The notes below the pieces were generated by a model. That model searched no databases. It had not been told where the DNA came from and saw nothing but the letters and a program-made list of their open reading frames with translations. A DNA stretch of 32,501 nucleotides from Deltaproteobacteria bacterium (GTDB taxonomy: Bacteria > Myxococcota > B64-G9), in the NCBI GenBank assembly GCA_019307065.1, contig JAFDKH010000105.1:1-32501 (forward strand), written 5' to 3'. A program made the translations under genes and the position numbers. Positions within the stretch are counted from its first letter, which is position 1. Each line of letters starts with the position of its first letter. This document shows positions 18,075-25,303 of the stretch, one piece after another.

Positions 18075-18146
18075 GCCCCGCCGATCGACATTCTCGGCAA
18101 TCCCCGCGGAAGCGATCCCGATCTTGGCGCCTATGAGCGGCCTTAG
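18075..18146 (+). pseudogene. 3' stub of a choice-of-anchor-Q / beta-helix-like surface protein
   Basis: In one forward frame the bases after the right inverted-repeat arm encode PPIDILGNPRGSDPDLGAYE, then RP and a TAG at 18144-18146. The pattern D-x-x-GNPR-x(3-6)-D-x-GAYE is the characteristic end of bacterial secreted proteins with the choice-of-anchor-Q region and a right-handed parallel beta-helix. In frame, the codons immediately upstream are the inverted repeat itself, and a TGA appears at 18039-18041. There is no start or body, so this looks like the tail of a gene cut off at the mobile-element boundary. Its stop codon overlaps that of the cyclase gene on the other strand. Confidence 0.6.
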
Positions 18147-19354
18147 ATCGGCGAAAACAAGGTCACCGGTTGTTTGCGGCCCTTGAGCTGGGCGGTGGCT
18201 ACTTCCGTAAGCTCCATATCTCCCTTGATTAGCTCAGCGGTTTGAGCCGACAGCAGGATCTCGGCCGAGTACTGGCGGGTCAGCGATTCGATTCTAGAAG
18301 CCACGTTGACCGTGTCTCCGATGACGGTGTATTCGAGCCGGCGGCTCGAGCCAATTGCTCCGGCTATGACTTCACCGGTATGAATGCCCACTCCGATGGC
18401 CAGAGTCAGGTTCTTATCATTGGAGAGAGTTTCGTTGAGCGTCTTGAGACGCAAGTGCATCTCTTTTGCCGCGCGGGTAGCTTGTAGGGCGTGGTTTTCG
18501 GAGGCGACCGGTACGCCGAATACTCCCATGACTGCGTCGCCGATGTACTTGTCGACCATGCCCTGGTTATCCATGATGGCGGAGGTCAATTCTTCTAAAA
18601 CAGCGTTCAAGATCCGGCCGATCTCGGCGGGCGGATATTGTTCGCTGAGAGTTGTAAAACCACGAATGTCGGCAAACAAGATCGTGGCCGTTCGAGTCTC
18701 GGTCACTTGCTGAAGGAGTTGGGGCTTTTTGGAAATTTCCTCGACAACTTCCGGGGCCAGGAAGCGGCTCAAGCGCTCCTTGTGGACGGATTCACGATGT
18801 AGATCGAGCATGCTGGATACCACGTAGGTCACACTGGCGGTCGTGGCCCCAAGCAGGATCAGTGCCAGTACCACCGACGGAAGAATATGCGGACCGGCCG
18901 GCAAGAAAAAAGCAAGAAAGATCATGTGCAAGCTCAAGGTAGTTGCTCCGGCGACAAGCACCACGCGCGTGTCGAAACGAAGCCCGCTCAGAACGATTAC
19001 CAATGAATGAGTTGCGATCGATATGTTACTCAAAGAGCCGGGCGGAACTTCGCTTCGCAAAAATACCATTGAAAGGGAGCCACAAAAGATCGGCATCAGC
19101 GTGGTTACGTATTTGCGGTGCCGGCGATAGGGTGGATTGCGGCGATGGTAGAAGACAAAACTGGAGCTGATCAGGACTCCGGTAGCCACCAGGATGAGCA
19201 ATCCGAGTGGGGCCTGGAAGCCAGTCGGGTCGGGCCGTAAAAAAGACAACAGATGAGCAATCAGCGGAAACGACAGGCAAACTGCTATGATTGCGTTGAT
19301 GAATGACTTCGTTCCTGGTTTCGCGCAGGCGGCGCTGCTTTTCGAAGTCGTCAA
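18143..19354 (-). CDS. membrane-bound class III adenylate cyclase (about 403 aa, N-terminus uncertain)
   Basis: About six transmembrane helices (about 17-180) precede a class III nucleotide cyclase domain (about 195-400). The metal-binding aspartates are D229 (ILFADIRGFT) and D273 (DKYIGDAVMGVFG). The adenine-selecting pair is K269 and D347 (VIGDTVNVASRIE), and the transition-state residues are N350 and R354. All are present, so active conversion of ATP to cAMP is expected. The membrane part looks like a sensory input module. In this frame the only start is a TTG at 19354 without a ribosome binding site. An ATG at 19376 in the neighbouring frame, 11 bases after the HtrA-like gene stop, begins a more protein-like N-terminus (MDLITPGIDDFEKQRRLRET), so a +1 frameshift or sequence error near 19290-19310 is possible. 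The 3' ends of this gene and the surface-protein stub overlap. Confidence 0.85.
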   Translation of the reverse strand: MTTSKSSAACAKPGTKSFINAIIAVCLSFPLIAHLLSFLRPDPTGFQAPLGLLILVATGVLISSSFVFYHRRNPPYRRHRKYVTTLMPIFCGSLSMVFLRSEVPPGSLSNISIATHSLVIVLSGLRFDTRVVLVAGATTLSLHMIFLAFFLPAGPHILPSVVLALILLGATTASVTYVVSSMLDLHRESVHKERLSRFLAPEVVEEISKKPQLLQQVTETRTATILFADIRGFTTLSEQYPPAEIGRILNAVLEELTSAIMDNQGMVDKYIGDAVMGVFGVPVASENHALQATRAAKEMHLRLKTLNETLSNDKNLTLAIGVGIHTGEVIAGAIGSSRRLEYTVIGDTVNVASRIESLTRQYSAEILLSAQTAELIKGDMELTEVATAQLKGRKQPVTLFSPI

Positions 19355-19387
19355 TGCCCGGGGTGATCAAGTCCATTGATTGTCTTT

Positions 19388-20497
19388 CTAGGGCGCCGGG
19401 CAGGGCGTGATTTTCAGGTTCTTGGGCTTGCCCTTGCGGATGATCTGAATCTTGATCTGGCGGCCGATCGGGGCTTTCCGGGCGGTTTCGATCAATGCCA
19501 AGGGATCTTCGATCGACCGGCCGGACAAGGTAATGATGATATCGCCGCGCTTGAGGCCGGCTTTGTCGGCCGGGCTATTTGAAACCACCATGCTGACCAG
19601 GGCCCCTTCGGTATTGGGCAGGCCGAAAGATTCGGCCAGCCTTTCATCGACATATTGGACCGAGACACCCAGCCAGGGGTGGCCCGGTGATTTGCCGGTT
19701 TTGAGCAGCTCGAGTAGACTCTTTACGTCGTCGATCGGAATAGCCAGGCCCATACCGCCCTGGGTCTGGCCCGGAATCATATTGATTCCGACAACTTCGC
19801 CGCGTGTATTTACCAGGGGCCCCCCGTTACAGCCTGGATTAATCGAAGCGTCCGATAATATCAGGCCATGCGAGGCCTGCATCACATCGGAACTTCTTAT
19901 GGCGCTGACGATTCCGGCGGTGATGGTATGCGACAGTCCGAAGGGGTAGCCGAAAGAAGCAACCCAGTCTCCGGCCTTGAGTGAACTGGAATCACCCAGA
20001 GCTAGCGGACGCGGGGCGCCCTGGACTGGAATGGATAAAACAGCGATGTCGGATATCTCGTCGGAACCCACCAGAGTTGCTTTCAGGCGTCTGCCGGATA
20101 TCAGAATTACCTCGATTTCATCGGCATCCTGGACCACTGAAGAACAAGTAGCCACATGGCCTTGATCGTCAAAAACGAAACCTGACCCCAATGAGCGCAC
20201 CAGGGCTTTGAGAATCTCCCGATCTTTCTTGGGCAACAGTTCTTTGGGGATCGGTAACGGATGGGCCGCCGATATATTGACTACCGCCGGGCTGGCTTCT
20301 TTAAATAGCGAAATGAAAGAGGGCAGGCGCGGCTGCTGATCGATTTGTGTTACAGGCCTGTCTGGTTTCTTGGCCTCGCCGTCTCGGGGTTTGGGCATCG
20401 GTCGCTGACAACAACCGGTCAGCAGGACTACGAAGCAGAAAGATAACCAGGTACTACATAAAGCACTTGGAAGCCTGCGTTGGTTGGACCTGCCCAA
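19388..20497 (-). CDS. HtrA/DegP-like lipoprotein with PDZ domain and lost catalytic His and Ser (369 aa, pseudoprotease)
   Basis: A signal peptide ends in the lipobox LTGC (C29), so it is a lipoprotein of the envelope. A trypsin-like domain (about 60-260) and one PDZ domain (about 272-365, from WLGVSVQYVDERLAE) follow the DegP/DegS plan. In active HtrA proteins the motifs are TNNHVV and NPGNSGGPL. Here they read TCSSVV (S120 at the His position) and NPGCNGGPL (N224 at the Ser position), while the Asp is kept (D150 in SDIAVL). The fold motifs around them are well preserved, so this is a conserved non-proteolytic scaffold or sensor rather than a decayed gene. The start is a TTG at 20497 with GCGGAG five bases upstream, overlapping the end of the DUF1844 gene. 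The cyclase gene follows closely. Confidence 0.88.
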   Translation of the reverse strand: MGRSNQRRLPSALCSTWLSFCFVVLLTGCCQRPMPKPRDGEAKKPDRPVTQIDQQPRLPSFISLFKEASPAVVNISAAHPLPIPKELLPKKDREILKALVRSLGSGFVFDDQGHVATCSSVVQDADEIEVILISGRRLKATLVGSDEISDIAVLSIPVQGAPRPLALGDSSSLKAGDWVASFGYPFGLSHTITAGIVSAIRSSDVMQASHGLILSDASINPGCNGGPLVNTRGEVVGINMIPGQTQGGMGLAIPIDDVKSLLELLKTGKSPGHPWLGVSVQYVDERLAESFGLPNTEGALVSMVVSNSPADKAGLKRGDIIITLSGRSIEDPLALIETARKAPIGRQIKIQIIRKGKPKNLKITPCPAP

Positions 20498-20507
20498 GTT
20501 TTCTCCG

Positions 20508-20798
20508 CTAGCAGCTTTTTTTCTGGGCGGATTTCACGTAGCGCATCCTCAGATCGTAGAGGATGTTTGTGAGAAGCTTCTTTTCTTCGTCGGAAAGATT
20601 GCCTTCGGTCTTTTTCTCCAACATTTCCAGTATATCAATTGTCTGTTTGGCCAGCTCCAGGTTGGGAACACATTCGGGCTCCTCCTCGGTCAGGCTGATT
20701 CCGAGGTGCTGCAAAGCCGCAGTTGAAAGCGACAGTACAAATGTGGTGAAGGATATTAATTGCGGATTACCGGCTTCAGTGTCGGTCCTCTCGTTCAA
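20508..20798 (-). CDS. DUF1844 family protein (96 aa, TTG start)
   Basis: The sequence SFTTFVLSLSTAALQHLG, then NLELAKQTIDILEMLEKKT, then GNLSDEEKKLLTNILYDLRM is the diagnostic pattern of the DUF1844 family, small helical cytoplasmic proteins of unknown function widespread in Deltaproteobacteria, Acidobacteria and relatives. The frame extends back to 20864, but the TTG at 20798 has GGAGG seven bases before it. It also shares a TTGA tetranucleotide with the stop of the upstream small gene, a coupling arrangement. The length then equals that of typical family members. Ten bases separate its stop from the HtrA-like gene start. Confidence 0.88.
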   Translation of the reverse strand: MNERTDTEAGNPQLISFTTFVLSLSTAALQHLGISLTEEEPECVPNLELAKQTIDILEMLEKKTEGNLSDEEKKLLTNILYDLRMRYVKSAQKKSC

Positions 20799-20992
20799 AA
20801 TGTATCCTCCTCCATTACCTTGCTGGGAATCTTTTTGGAAATGTGCAAAAGTTCTGCATCGCAAACGTCGAGTTCAGCGATCAAGTCTTTGAGCTTGTTC
20901 ATATGACGCTTGTATTCGTCCTGGGTGACATCACCTGAACGTAAGCGTCTATCAATTATACGTTTATCAAAACTGAATTCGTCTTGTGGCAT
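20795..20992 (-). CDS. small helical protein of unknown function (65 aa)
   Basis: The protein is charged and predicted helical: MPQDEFSFDKRIIDRRLRSG, then DVTQDEYKRHMNKLKDL, then a short tail KKIPSKVMEEDTF. It has no signal peptide or membrane segment, so it is cytoplasmic. I do not recognise the family; the G-x-V-T-x-x-E-Y-x-x-x-L-x-x-L-x-D layout is of the kind seen in short conserved deltaproteobacterial proteins. GGAGGAG lies about nine bases before the ATG. It overlaps the DUF1844 gene by four bases (TTGA) and heads the operon whose promoter lies at 21032-21060. Confidence 0.75.
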   Translation of the reverse strand: MPQDEFSFDKRIIDRRLRSGDVTQDEYKRHMNKLKDLIAELDVCDAELLHISKKIPSKVMEEDTF

Positions 20993-21031
20993 GCCTGTTT
21001 TCTCCTCCCTCCCCGAGAGTTTCTGATCCGA

Positions 21032-21060
21032 TAGATAGCTAACCTGCGCCGCATTGTCAA
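21032..21060 (-). promoter_or_regulatory. sigma70-type promoter of the small protein-DUF1844-HtrA-like-cyclase operon
   Basis: On the minus strand a perfect TTGACA (21060-21055) is followed after 17 bases by TATCTA (21037-21032), about 40 bp before the ATG at 20992. The -35 is consensus, but the -10 matches at only three of six positions. The location in the divergent gap before moxR fits a promoter. Confidence 0.45.
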
Positions 21061-21158
21061 TTCGGCTGCCCGATTTTACCCTTTTTGGAATAATCCCGGT
21101 GACATGAATGTTGTAATTTCGGACCTTGCCGTGATATGGGCCATTCTAAGGAGGCGTC

Positions 21159-22148
21159 ATGGAGGAGAGTATTCGCGTAATCAACGAAAAAATTGAACGA
21201 GAAAGCGGATTTGTCGAGGGCCTGGTTGCCGAGGTCGGCAAGGTAATCGTCGGTCAAAAGCCGATGATTGAAAGAATTCTAATCGGTTTGCTGTGTAACG
21301 GGCATGTGTTGCTCGAAGGCGTGCCGGGTCTTGCAAAGACTATGACAATCAAGACCTTAGCCGACTGCATTGACGCAGAATTCAGGCGGATCCAGTTCAC
21401 ACCTGACTTGTTACCCGCCGACTTGATTGGTACCATGGTCTACAATCAGGCTTCCGGCGAGTTTACCTCCAAGCTTGGGCCCGTTTTTGGAAACTTCATT
21501 CTGGCTGACGAAATAAACCGGGCCCCGGCTAAGGTTCAGTCGGCTTTACTGGAAAGCATGCAGGAGCGCCAGGTTACCCTGGGGGACAAGACTCACCCGC
21601 TGCCCGATCCTTTTATTGTTATGGCGACTCAGAATCCAATCGAGCAAGAGGGCACTTACCCGCTGCCTGAAGCCCAGGTAGATCGCTTCATGCTAATGGT
21701 CAAGGTCGGTTATCCCAGCCTGGATGAAGAACGTGAAATCATGTCGCGCATGACGGCAGCTCAACTGCCGACCGCCAACAAAATAGTTGGCATCGAAGAC
21801 ATCATGCGTGCGCGCTCGTTGCTCTTTGAAGTCTACGTTGACGACCTAATCAACGAGTACATCCTGAACCTCGTTTTTGCTTCGCGCGATCCTTCTCGTT
21901 ACAAGCTCGACGATCTAAACGATATGATTGAGTACGGGGCCAGCCCGCGCGCATCGATTTACCTGAACCTGGCTGCTCGTGCACATGCCTTTTTGCGCCA
22001 TCGTGGCTATGTGACTCCCGAGGATGTCAAGTCAGTTGCCATGGATGTACTGCGCCACCGAATCATTCCGACCTACGAGGCCGAGGCCGAAGAGTTGACT
22101 AGCGAGGACATTATCAAAAAGATTTTCGACAATCTGGCCTCGCCCTGA
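21159..22148 (+). CDS. moxR: MoxR-family AAA+ ATPase (329 aa)
   Basis: MoxR proteins are cytoplasmic AAA+ ATPases that act as chaperones in maturing partner complexes, usually together with VWA proteins. Walker A is GVPGLAKT (54-61), Walker B ILADEINR (114-121), and a sensor-1 region is MATQNPIEQEGTYPLPEAQ, with the Asp-Arg-Phe that follows. The C-terminal lid carries GASPRASIYL (about 268), a MoxR hallmark. The start ATG has a strong AAGGAGG seven bases upstream. It is the first gene of a collinear eight-gene moxR-bat run ending at 29996. No clear sigma70 promoter is visible in the 160 bp in front. Confidence 0.95.
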   Translation: MEESIRVINEKIERESGFVEGLVAEVGKVIVGQKPMIERILIGLLCNGHVLLEGVPGLAKTMTIKTLADCIDAEFRRIQFTPDLLPADLIGTMVYNQASGEFTSKLGPVFGNFILADEINRAPAKVQSALLESMQERQVTLGDKTHPLPDPFIVMATQNPIEQEGTYPLPEAQVDRFMLMVKVGYPSLDEEREIMSRMTAAQLPTANKIVGIEDIMRARSLLFEVYVDDLINEYILNLVFASRDPSRYKLDDLNDMIEYGASPRASIYLNLAARAHAFLRHRGYVTPEDVKSVAMDVLRHRIIPTYEAEAEELTSEDIIKKIFDNLASP

Positions 22149-22176
22149 TTCGATAATTTTTTGTGGTTAATTTGCC

Positions 22177-23055
22177 ATGCTCACCAGCGAGCTAATCAAG
22201 AAGATCCGCAAGATCGAGATTACCACTAGTCGGGCTGTCAACGACGTATTGGCGGGTCAATACCACTCTGTTTTCAAGGGTCGCGGAATGGCCTTTGACG
22301 AAGTCAGGCCCTACCAACCCGGCGATGATATTAGGGTGATCGACTGGAACGTGACTGCCAGAATGAACGATCTTTTCGTCAAGCAGTTCATTGAGGAGCG
22401 TGAACTGACTGTCATGCTTTTAGTCGATGCCAGTAATTCACAATCGTTTGGCACTCGGCGGCAATTCAAGAGTGAATTGGCCGCGGAGATTAGCGGCCTG
22501 CTGGCTTTCTCGGCTATAACAAACAACGACCGGGTCGGCTTGCTGATTTTTACCGATCGGGTCGAGCGCTTCGTGCCTCCTAAAAAAGGCAAAAAACATG
22601 TCTTGCGTGTGATCTCGGAAATTCTGTCGTTCAACCCGACTCATCGCGGCACAAACATCTCAGCCGCGCTCGAGTTTCTTTCGAGGGTTTCCAAGCGCAA
22701 GAGTGTTGCCTTCTTGATTAGCGATTTCATGACAAGCGGATATGACTCGGCACTCAAAGTGGCCCACCGGCGTCATGATCTGGTTTCGATTGTCTTGCAT
22801 GACCCGCTAGAGACAAAATTGCCGAATGTGGGTGTTGTGGCTTTTCAGGATGCCGAGAGCGGCGAGGTAGTTCTATTCGATACCGGCTCGCGCAAGGCCC
22901 GGCGGTTAGTGGCCGAACAGGTCGAGCAGTCTCGACAGGCGCAGCGACGCTTGTTCAAACAGCTGAAAATGGATTTTGTAGAGCTATCGACCGACCAGGA
23001 TTATTTGCGGCCCCTGGTCATGTTTTTCAAGCACCGGGCGGCAAGAATGAGATGA
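22177..23055 (+). CDS. DUF58 family protein with VWA-like fold (292 aa)
   Basis: The family signature GRGMAFDEVRPYQPGDDIR (about 35-53) followed by IDWNVTAR is intact. Such proteins always sit next to moxR and are believed to be MoxR clients or adaptors. A VWA-like region starts at MLLVDASNS: D84-x-S86-x-S88 preserves the MIDAS signature, followed by a Thr in HRGTNIS and an Asp in LISDF. No membrane segment is seen, so it is cytoplasmic, unlike the longer membrane-bound DUF58 proteins. A recognisable ribosome binding site is missing and 28 bp separate it from moxR. Its stop overlaps the next start in ATGA. Confidence 0.92.
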   Translation: MLTSELIKKIRKIEITTSRAVNDVLAGQYHSVFKGRGMAFDEVRPYQPGDDIRVIDWNVTARMNDLFVKQFIEERELTVMLLVDASNSQSFGTRRQFKSELAAEISGLLAFSAITNNDRVGLLIFTDRVERFVPPKKGKKHVLRVISEILSFNPTHRGTNISAALEFLSRVSKRKSVAFLISDFMTSGYDSALKVAHRRHDLVSIVLHDPLETKLPNVGVVAFQDAESGEVVLFDTGSRKARRLVAEQVEQSRQAQRRLFKQLKMDFVELSTDQDYLRPLVMFFKHRAARMR

Positions 23056-24011
23056 ACACGCTTATCGGACAAATCGGTTTTGTTCTACTCGGTTTGGCTG
23101 CAGGTTGGTCTATGCCGGCGATTGCCCAGGCGGTCGAAGACAAACCGGTCCAGGCAGTCTCCGTTGAAGTTAAGCCCCAGGAGGCCAAGCTGGCCGAACC
23201 GATCGAATTAATAATTCGCATTAAGGCTGAAGAGATTGCCTTTGATTTTCCTGATCGTCTGCAGCTCGATCCCTTTACGATTATCGATCGTACCCGTGAT
23301 GTTGAACTGAGTGATGAAGGCAAGCTGGATGTCTTGAAGCTGAAAATTACAGCTTTCGAGGAAACCGGTGAACTAGAGGTCCCGAGTTTCAAATTGAAAT
23401 CCCGGACAGAAGACGGAGGAACCCAAGTCGAAATCGAAGTTCCCGCGGTCAAAATCAAGATTGTAAGTGTCCTTGAGGGAATTGAAAAACCCGAACCGCG
23501 TGACGTCAGTTCACCGGTTGCGGTGATAGTCTCCGACTATCGTTCATTGGTGATTGCCGGGCTTTTCGTGTTTTGGTTGCTGGTGGCCTTTTTGTTTCGG
23601 CTAAGACGCTCAGGACCAGCTATTGCACCGCGCGTTATTGACCTGCCACCGGAAAAGCCGGCCCATGAAATCGCTTTGAAACGTCTCCAACAAATAGTTG
23701 ATGACGATTTGCTCAGGCAAGACAAGGCCTATGAGTACTTCGTGCGTATGACTGAAACCGTGCGCGAATATTTGGGCAACCGCTACAGGTTTTACGCCCT
23801 TGATCTGACTAGTCGCGAATTGCTCGAGGAGTTGAGGGATCGGCCGACCCCCGGCCTCGAACACGCCAAGCTACAGCTGATCTTCAATGATGCCGATCTG
23901 GTAAAGTTCGCCAGGAACCAGCCGACGGATGAGATCTCTTCCAGATCGATCGACGGGGCTTTTGCGCTAGTTCATGCAACCAAACAGTCTGAGGATGGAG
24001 AGGCGAGATGA
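23052..24011 (+). CDS. short BatD/DUF4381-like single-pass membrane protein (319 aa)
   Basis: A signal peptide (about 1-27, ending AIAQA) is followed by a periplasmic beta-sandwich of about 130 residues (SVEVKPQEAKLAEPIELIIR, an Ig-like strand pattern). One transmembrane helix (about 164-184, SLVIAGLFVFWLLVAF) leads to a basic, mainly helical cytoplasmic part (about 186-319). This plan corresponds to the BatD-like/DUF4381 proteins found between the DUF58 and VWA genes in many moxR operons, and is about half the length of the full BatD encoded later at 27307. Four-base ATGA overlaps join it to both neighbours. It probably helps couple the periplasmic and cytoplasmic sides of the Bat complex; direct function is unproven. 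Confidence 0.78.
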   Translation: MNTLIGQIGFVLLGLAAGWSMPAIAQAVEDKPVQAVSVEVKPQEAKLAEPIELIIRIKAEEIAFDFPDRLQLDPFTIIDRTRDVELSDEGKLDVLKLKITAFEETGELEVPSFKLKSRTEDGGTQVEIEVPAVKIKIVSVLEGIEKPEPRDVSSPVAVIVSDYRSLVIAGLFVFWLLVAFLFRLRRSGPAIAPRVIDLPPEKPAHEIALKRLQQIVDDDLLRQDKAYEYFVRMTETVREYLGNRYRFYALDLTSRELLEELRDRPTPGLEHAKLQLIFNDADLVKFARNQPTDEISSRSIDGAFALVHATKQSEDGEAR

Positions 24012-25282
24012 GCCGTTCGATGGAATTTCATTTCGATTCTCCCTGGGGGCTGGTTGTATTGGTTGCGGTTCCGCTACTGCTGATTTGTTTGTTTGCTATT
24101 GAACGCCGGCGAACGCGGGCAGCCCAGAGCGATAACCCCTTTTGCGAACCCCAAAGAGTCCGCAATAACTTGTTGGCCTTTCTGTTGGTATCAATTTTGG
24201 CGACTATCGGCGGTATTTTCACAACCTTCTGGGTTTTATTGGTTCAGTCAGGCGATCCTTTTGAAAGCCCGTTGTTTTTTGTCGGCCTGGGGCTGCTAGG
24301 CCTGGTGGTTTTGATAACGACCGGATCGCTATGGATAAAACGCAGGCATCGGCCGGTCTTGCTGATATCTTCAACCAATATTATCAGTCAGGTGAAAGAA
24401 GGTCGCCCCTCGTCAATTCGCTTTTTGGCACCTCTGCTCAGGTTCGTGGCAATCATGCTGGTTGTGGTTGCCCTGGCCCGGCCTCAGGTAGCTACTACCG
24501 AAGCGGATGTTTTTGCCGAAGGTATGGATATCGTTCTGACTATAGATGTGTCAACCAGTATGCAGGCAGTTGATTTCGCTCCGGTCAACAGCCCGCGCGA
24601 TCGCAAGAGCCGGATCGTTGGAGCCAAGAAAGTTATTGGACGATTTATTCAGCAGCGCACCGAAGATCGGCTTGGTCTAGTAGTATTTGCAGCTGATGCA
24701 TTTACGCAATGCCCCCTGACGCTGGACTATTCGGTGATCCAAAACATCCTCGGATCGGTCAAAACCGGAGTGATCCAGGACGGGACGGCAATCGGAAATG
24801 CCATTATGGTCTCGGTTAACCGCCTGAAGGAGTCGGAAGCCAAGAGCAAGGTGATCATCCTGCTGACCGACGGGGATGATAATGCTTCGAAAGTATCCCC
24901 GAAACAAGCTACCGAGATTGCTGCGCAGCATGATATCAAGGTTTTTCCAATCCTGGTCGGCAAGGGTGGACTGGTTCCATATCCTGTGGGCAAGGATATT
25001 TTCGGTCAAATGCAATACCGCAAGGTAGAGATTCGAACCAATCCCGAGTTGCTCAAGACTATTGCCAAAGAATCTAAAGGTAAATTTTACCGGGCGGTGG
25101 ACGAAAAGGCCCTTGAAGAGGATTTTCAGGACATCCTCGATCATATGGAAAAATCCCGTTTGATGGATCCCGGCAAGTTTACACGAAATACTGAGGTATT
25201 TCAGTTAGCCCTGTTACCGGCCTTATTGGCCATATTGCTCGAACTGGCCTTGAGTTGGACCAGATTTAGGCGATTTCCATAG
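24008..25282 (+). CDS. batA: BatA-like membrane VWA protein with extra N-terminal helices (424 aa)
   Basis: A membrane-anchored von Willebrand factor A protein of the Bat operon. The MIDAS is complete: D180-x-S182-x-S184 (IDVSTSM), T260 (QDGTAIG), D288 (LLTDGDDN). The VWA domain (about 172-375) lies between a helix at 137-157, followed by the typical ALARPQ, and a C-terminal helix (about 400-418). Usual BatA proteins have two N-terminal helices and about 330 residues. This one inserts about 85 residues after the first RRR loop, with two further hydrophobic segments (about 54-80 and 87-109). GGAGAGG precedes the ATG, which overlaps the previous stop (ATGA). The VWA domain should be periplasmic and bind protein partners. 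Confidence 0.9.
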   Translation: MSRSMEFHFDSPWGLVVLVAVPLLLICLFAIERRRTRAAQSDNPFCEPQRVRNNLLAFLLVSILATIGGIFTTFWVLLVQSGDPFESPLFFVGLGLLGLVVLITTGSLWIKRRHRPVLLISSTNIISQVKEGRPSSIRFLAPLLRFVAIMLVVVALARPQVATTEADVFAEGMDIVLTIDVSTSMQAVDFAPVNSPRDRKSRIVGAKKVIGRFIQQRTEDRLGLVVFAADAFTQCPLTLDYSVIQNILGSVKTGVIQDGTAIGNAIMVSVNRLKESEAKSKVIILLTDGDDNASKVSPKQATEIAAQHDIKVFPILVGKGGLVPYPVGKDIFGQMQYRKVEIRTNPELLKTIAKESKGKFYRAVDEKALEEDFQDILDHMEKSRLMDPGKFTRNTEVFQLALLPALLAILLELALSWTRFRRFP

Positions 25283-25303
25283 CGGCTTGTTACGAGGTGA
25301 TTA

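Noticed and set aside
19026..19376. Separate 116-codon gene in the other frame at the cyclase start
   Set aside because: Only its first about 25 residues look like protein; the remainder is out-of-frame cyclase. It is treated as a possible frameshifted N-terminus.
21054..21140. Sigma70 promoter for moxR
   Set aside because: Several TTG-starting hexamers were tested, but none has a credible -10 at 16-18 bases; I leave it uncalled.
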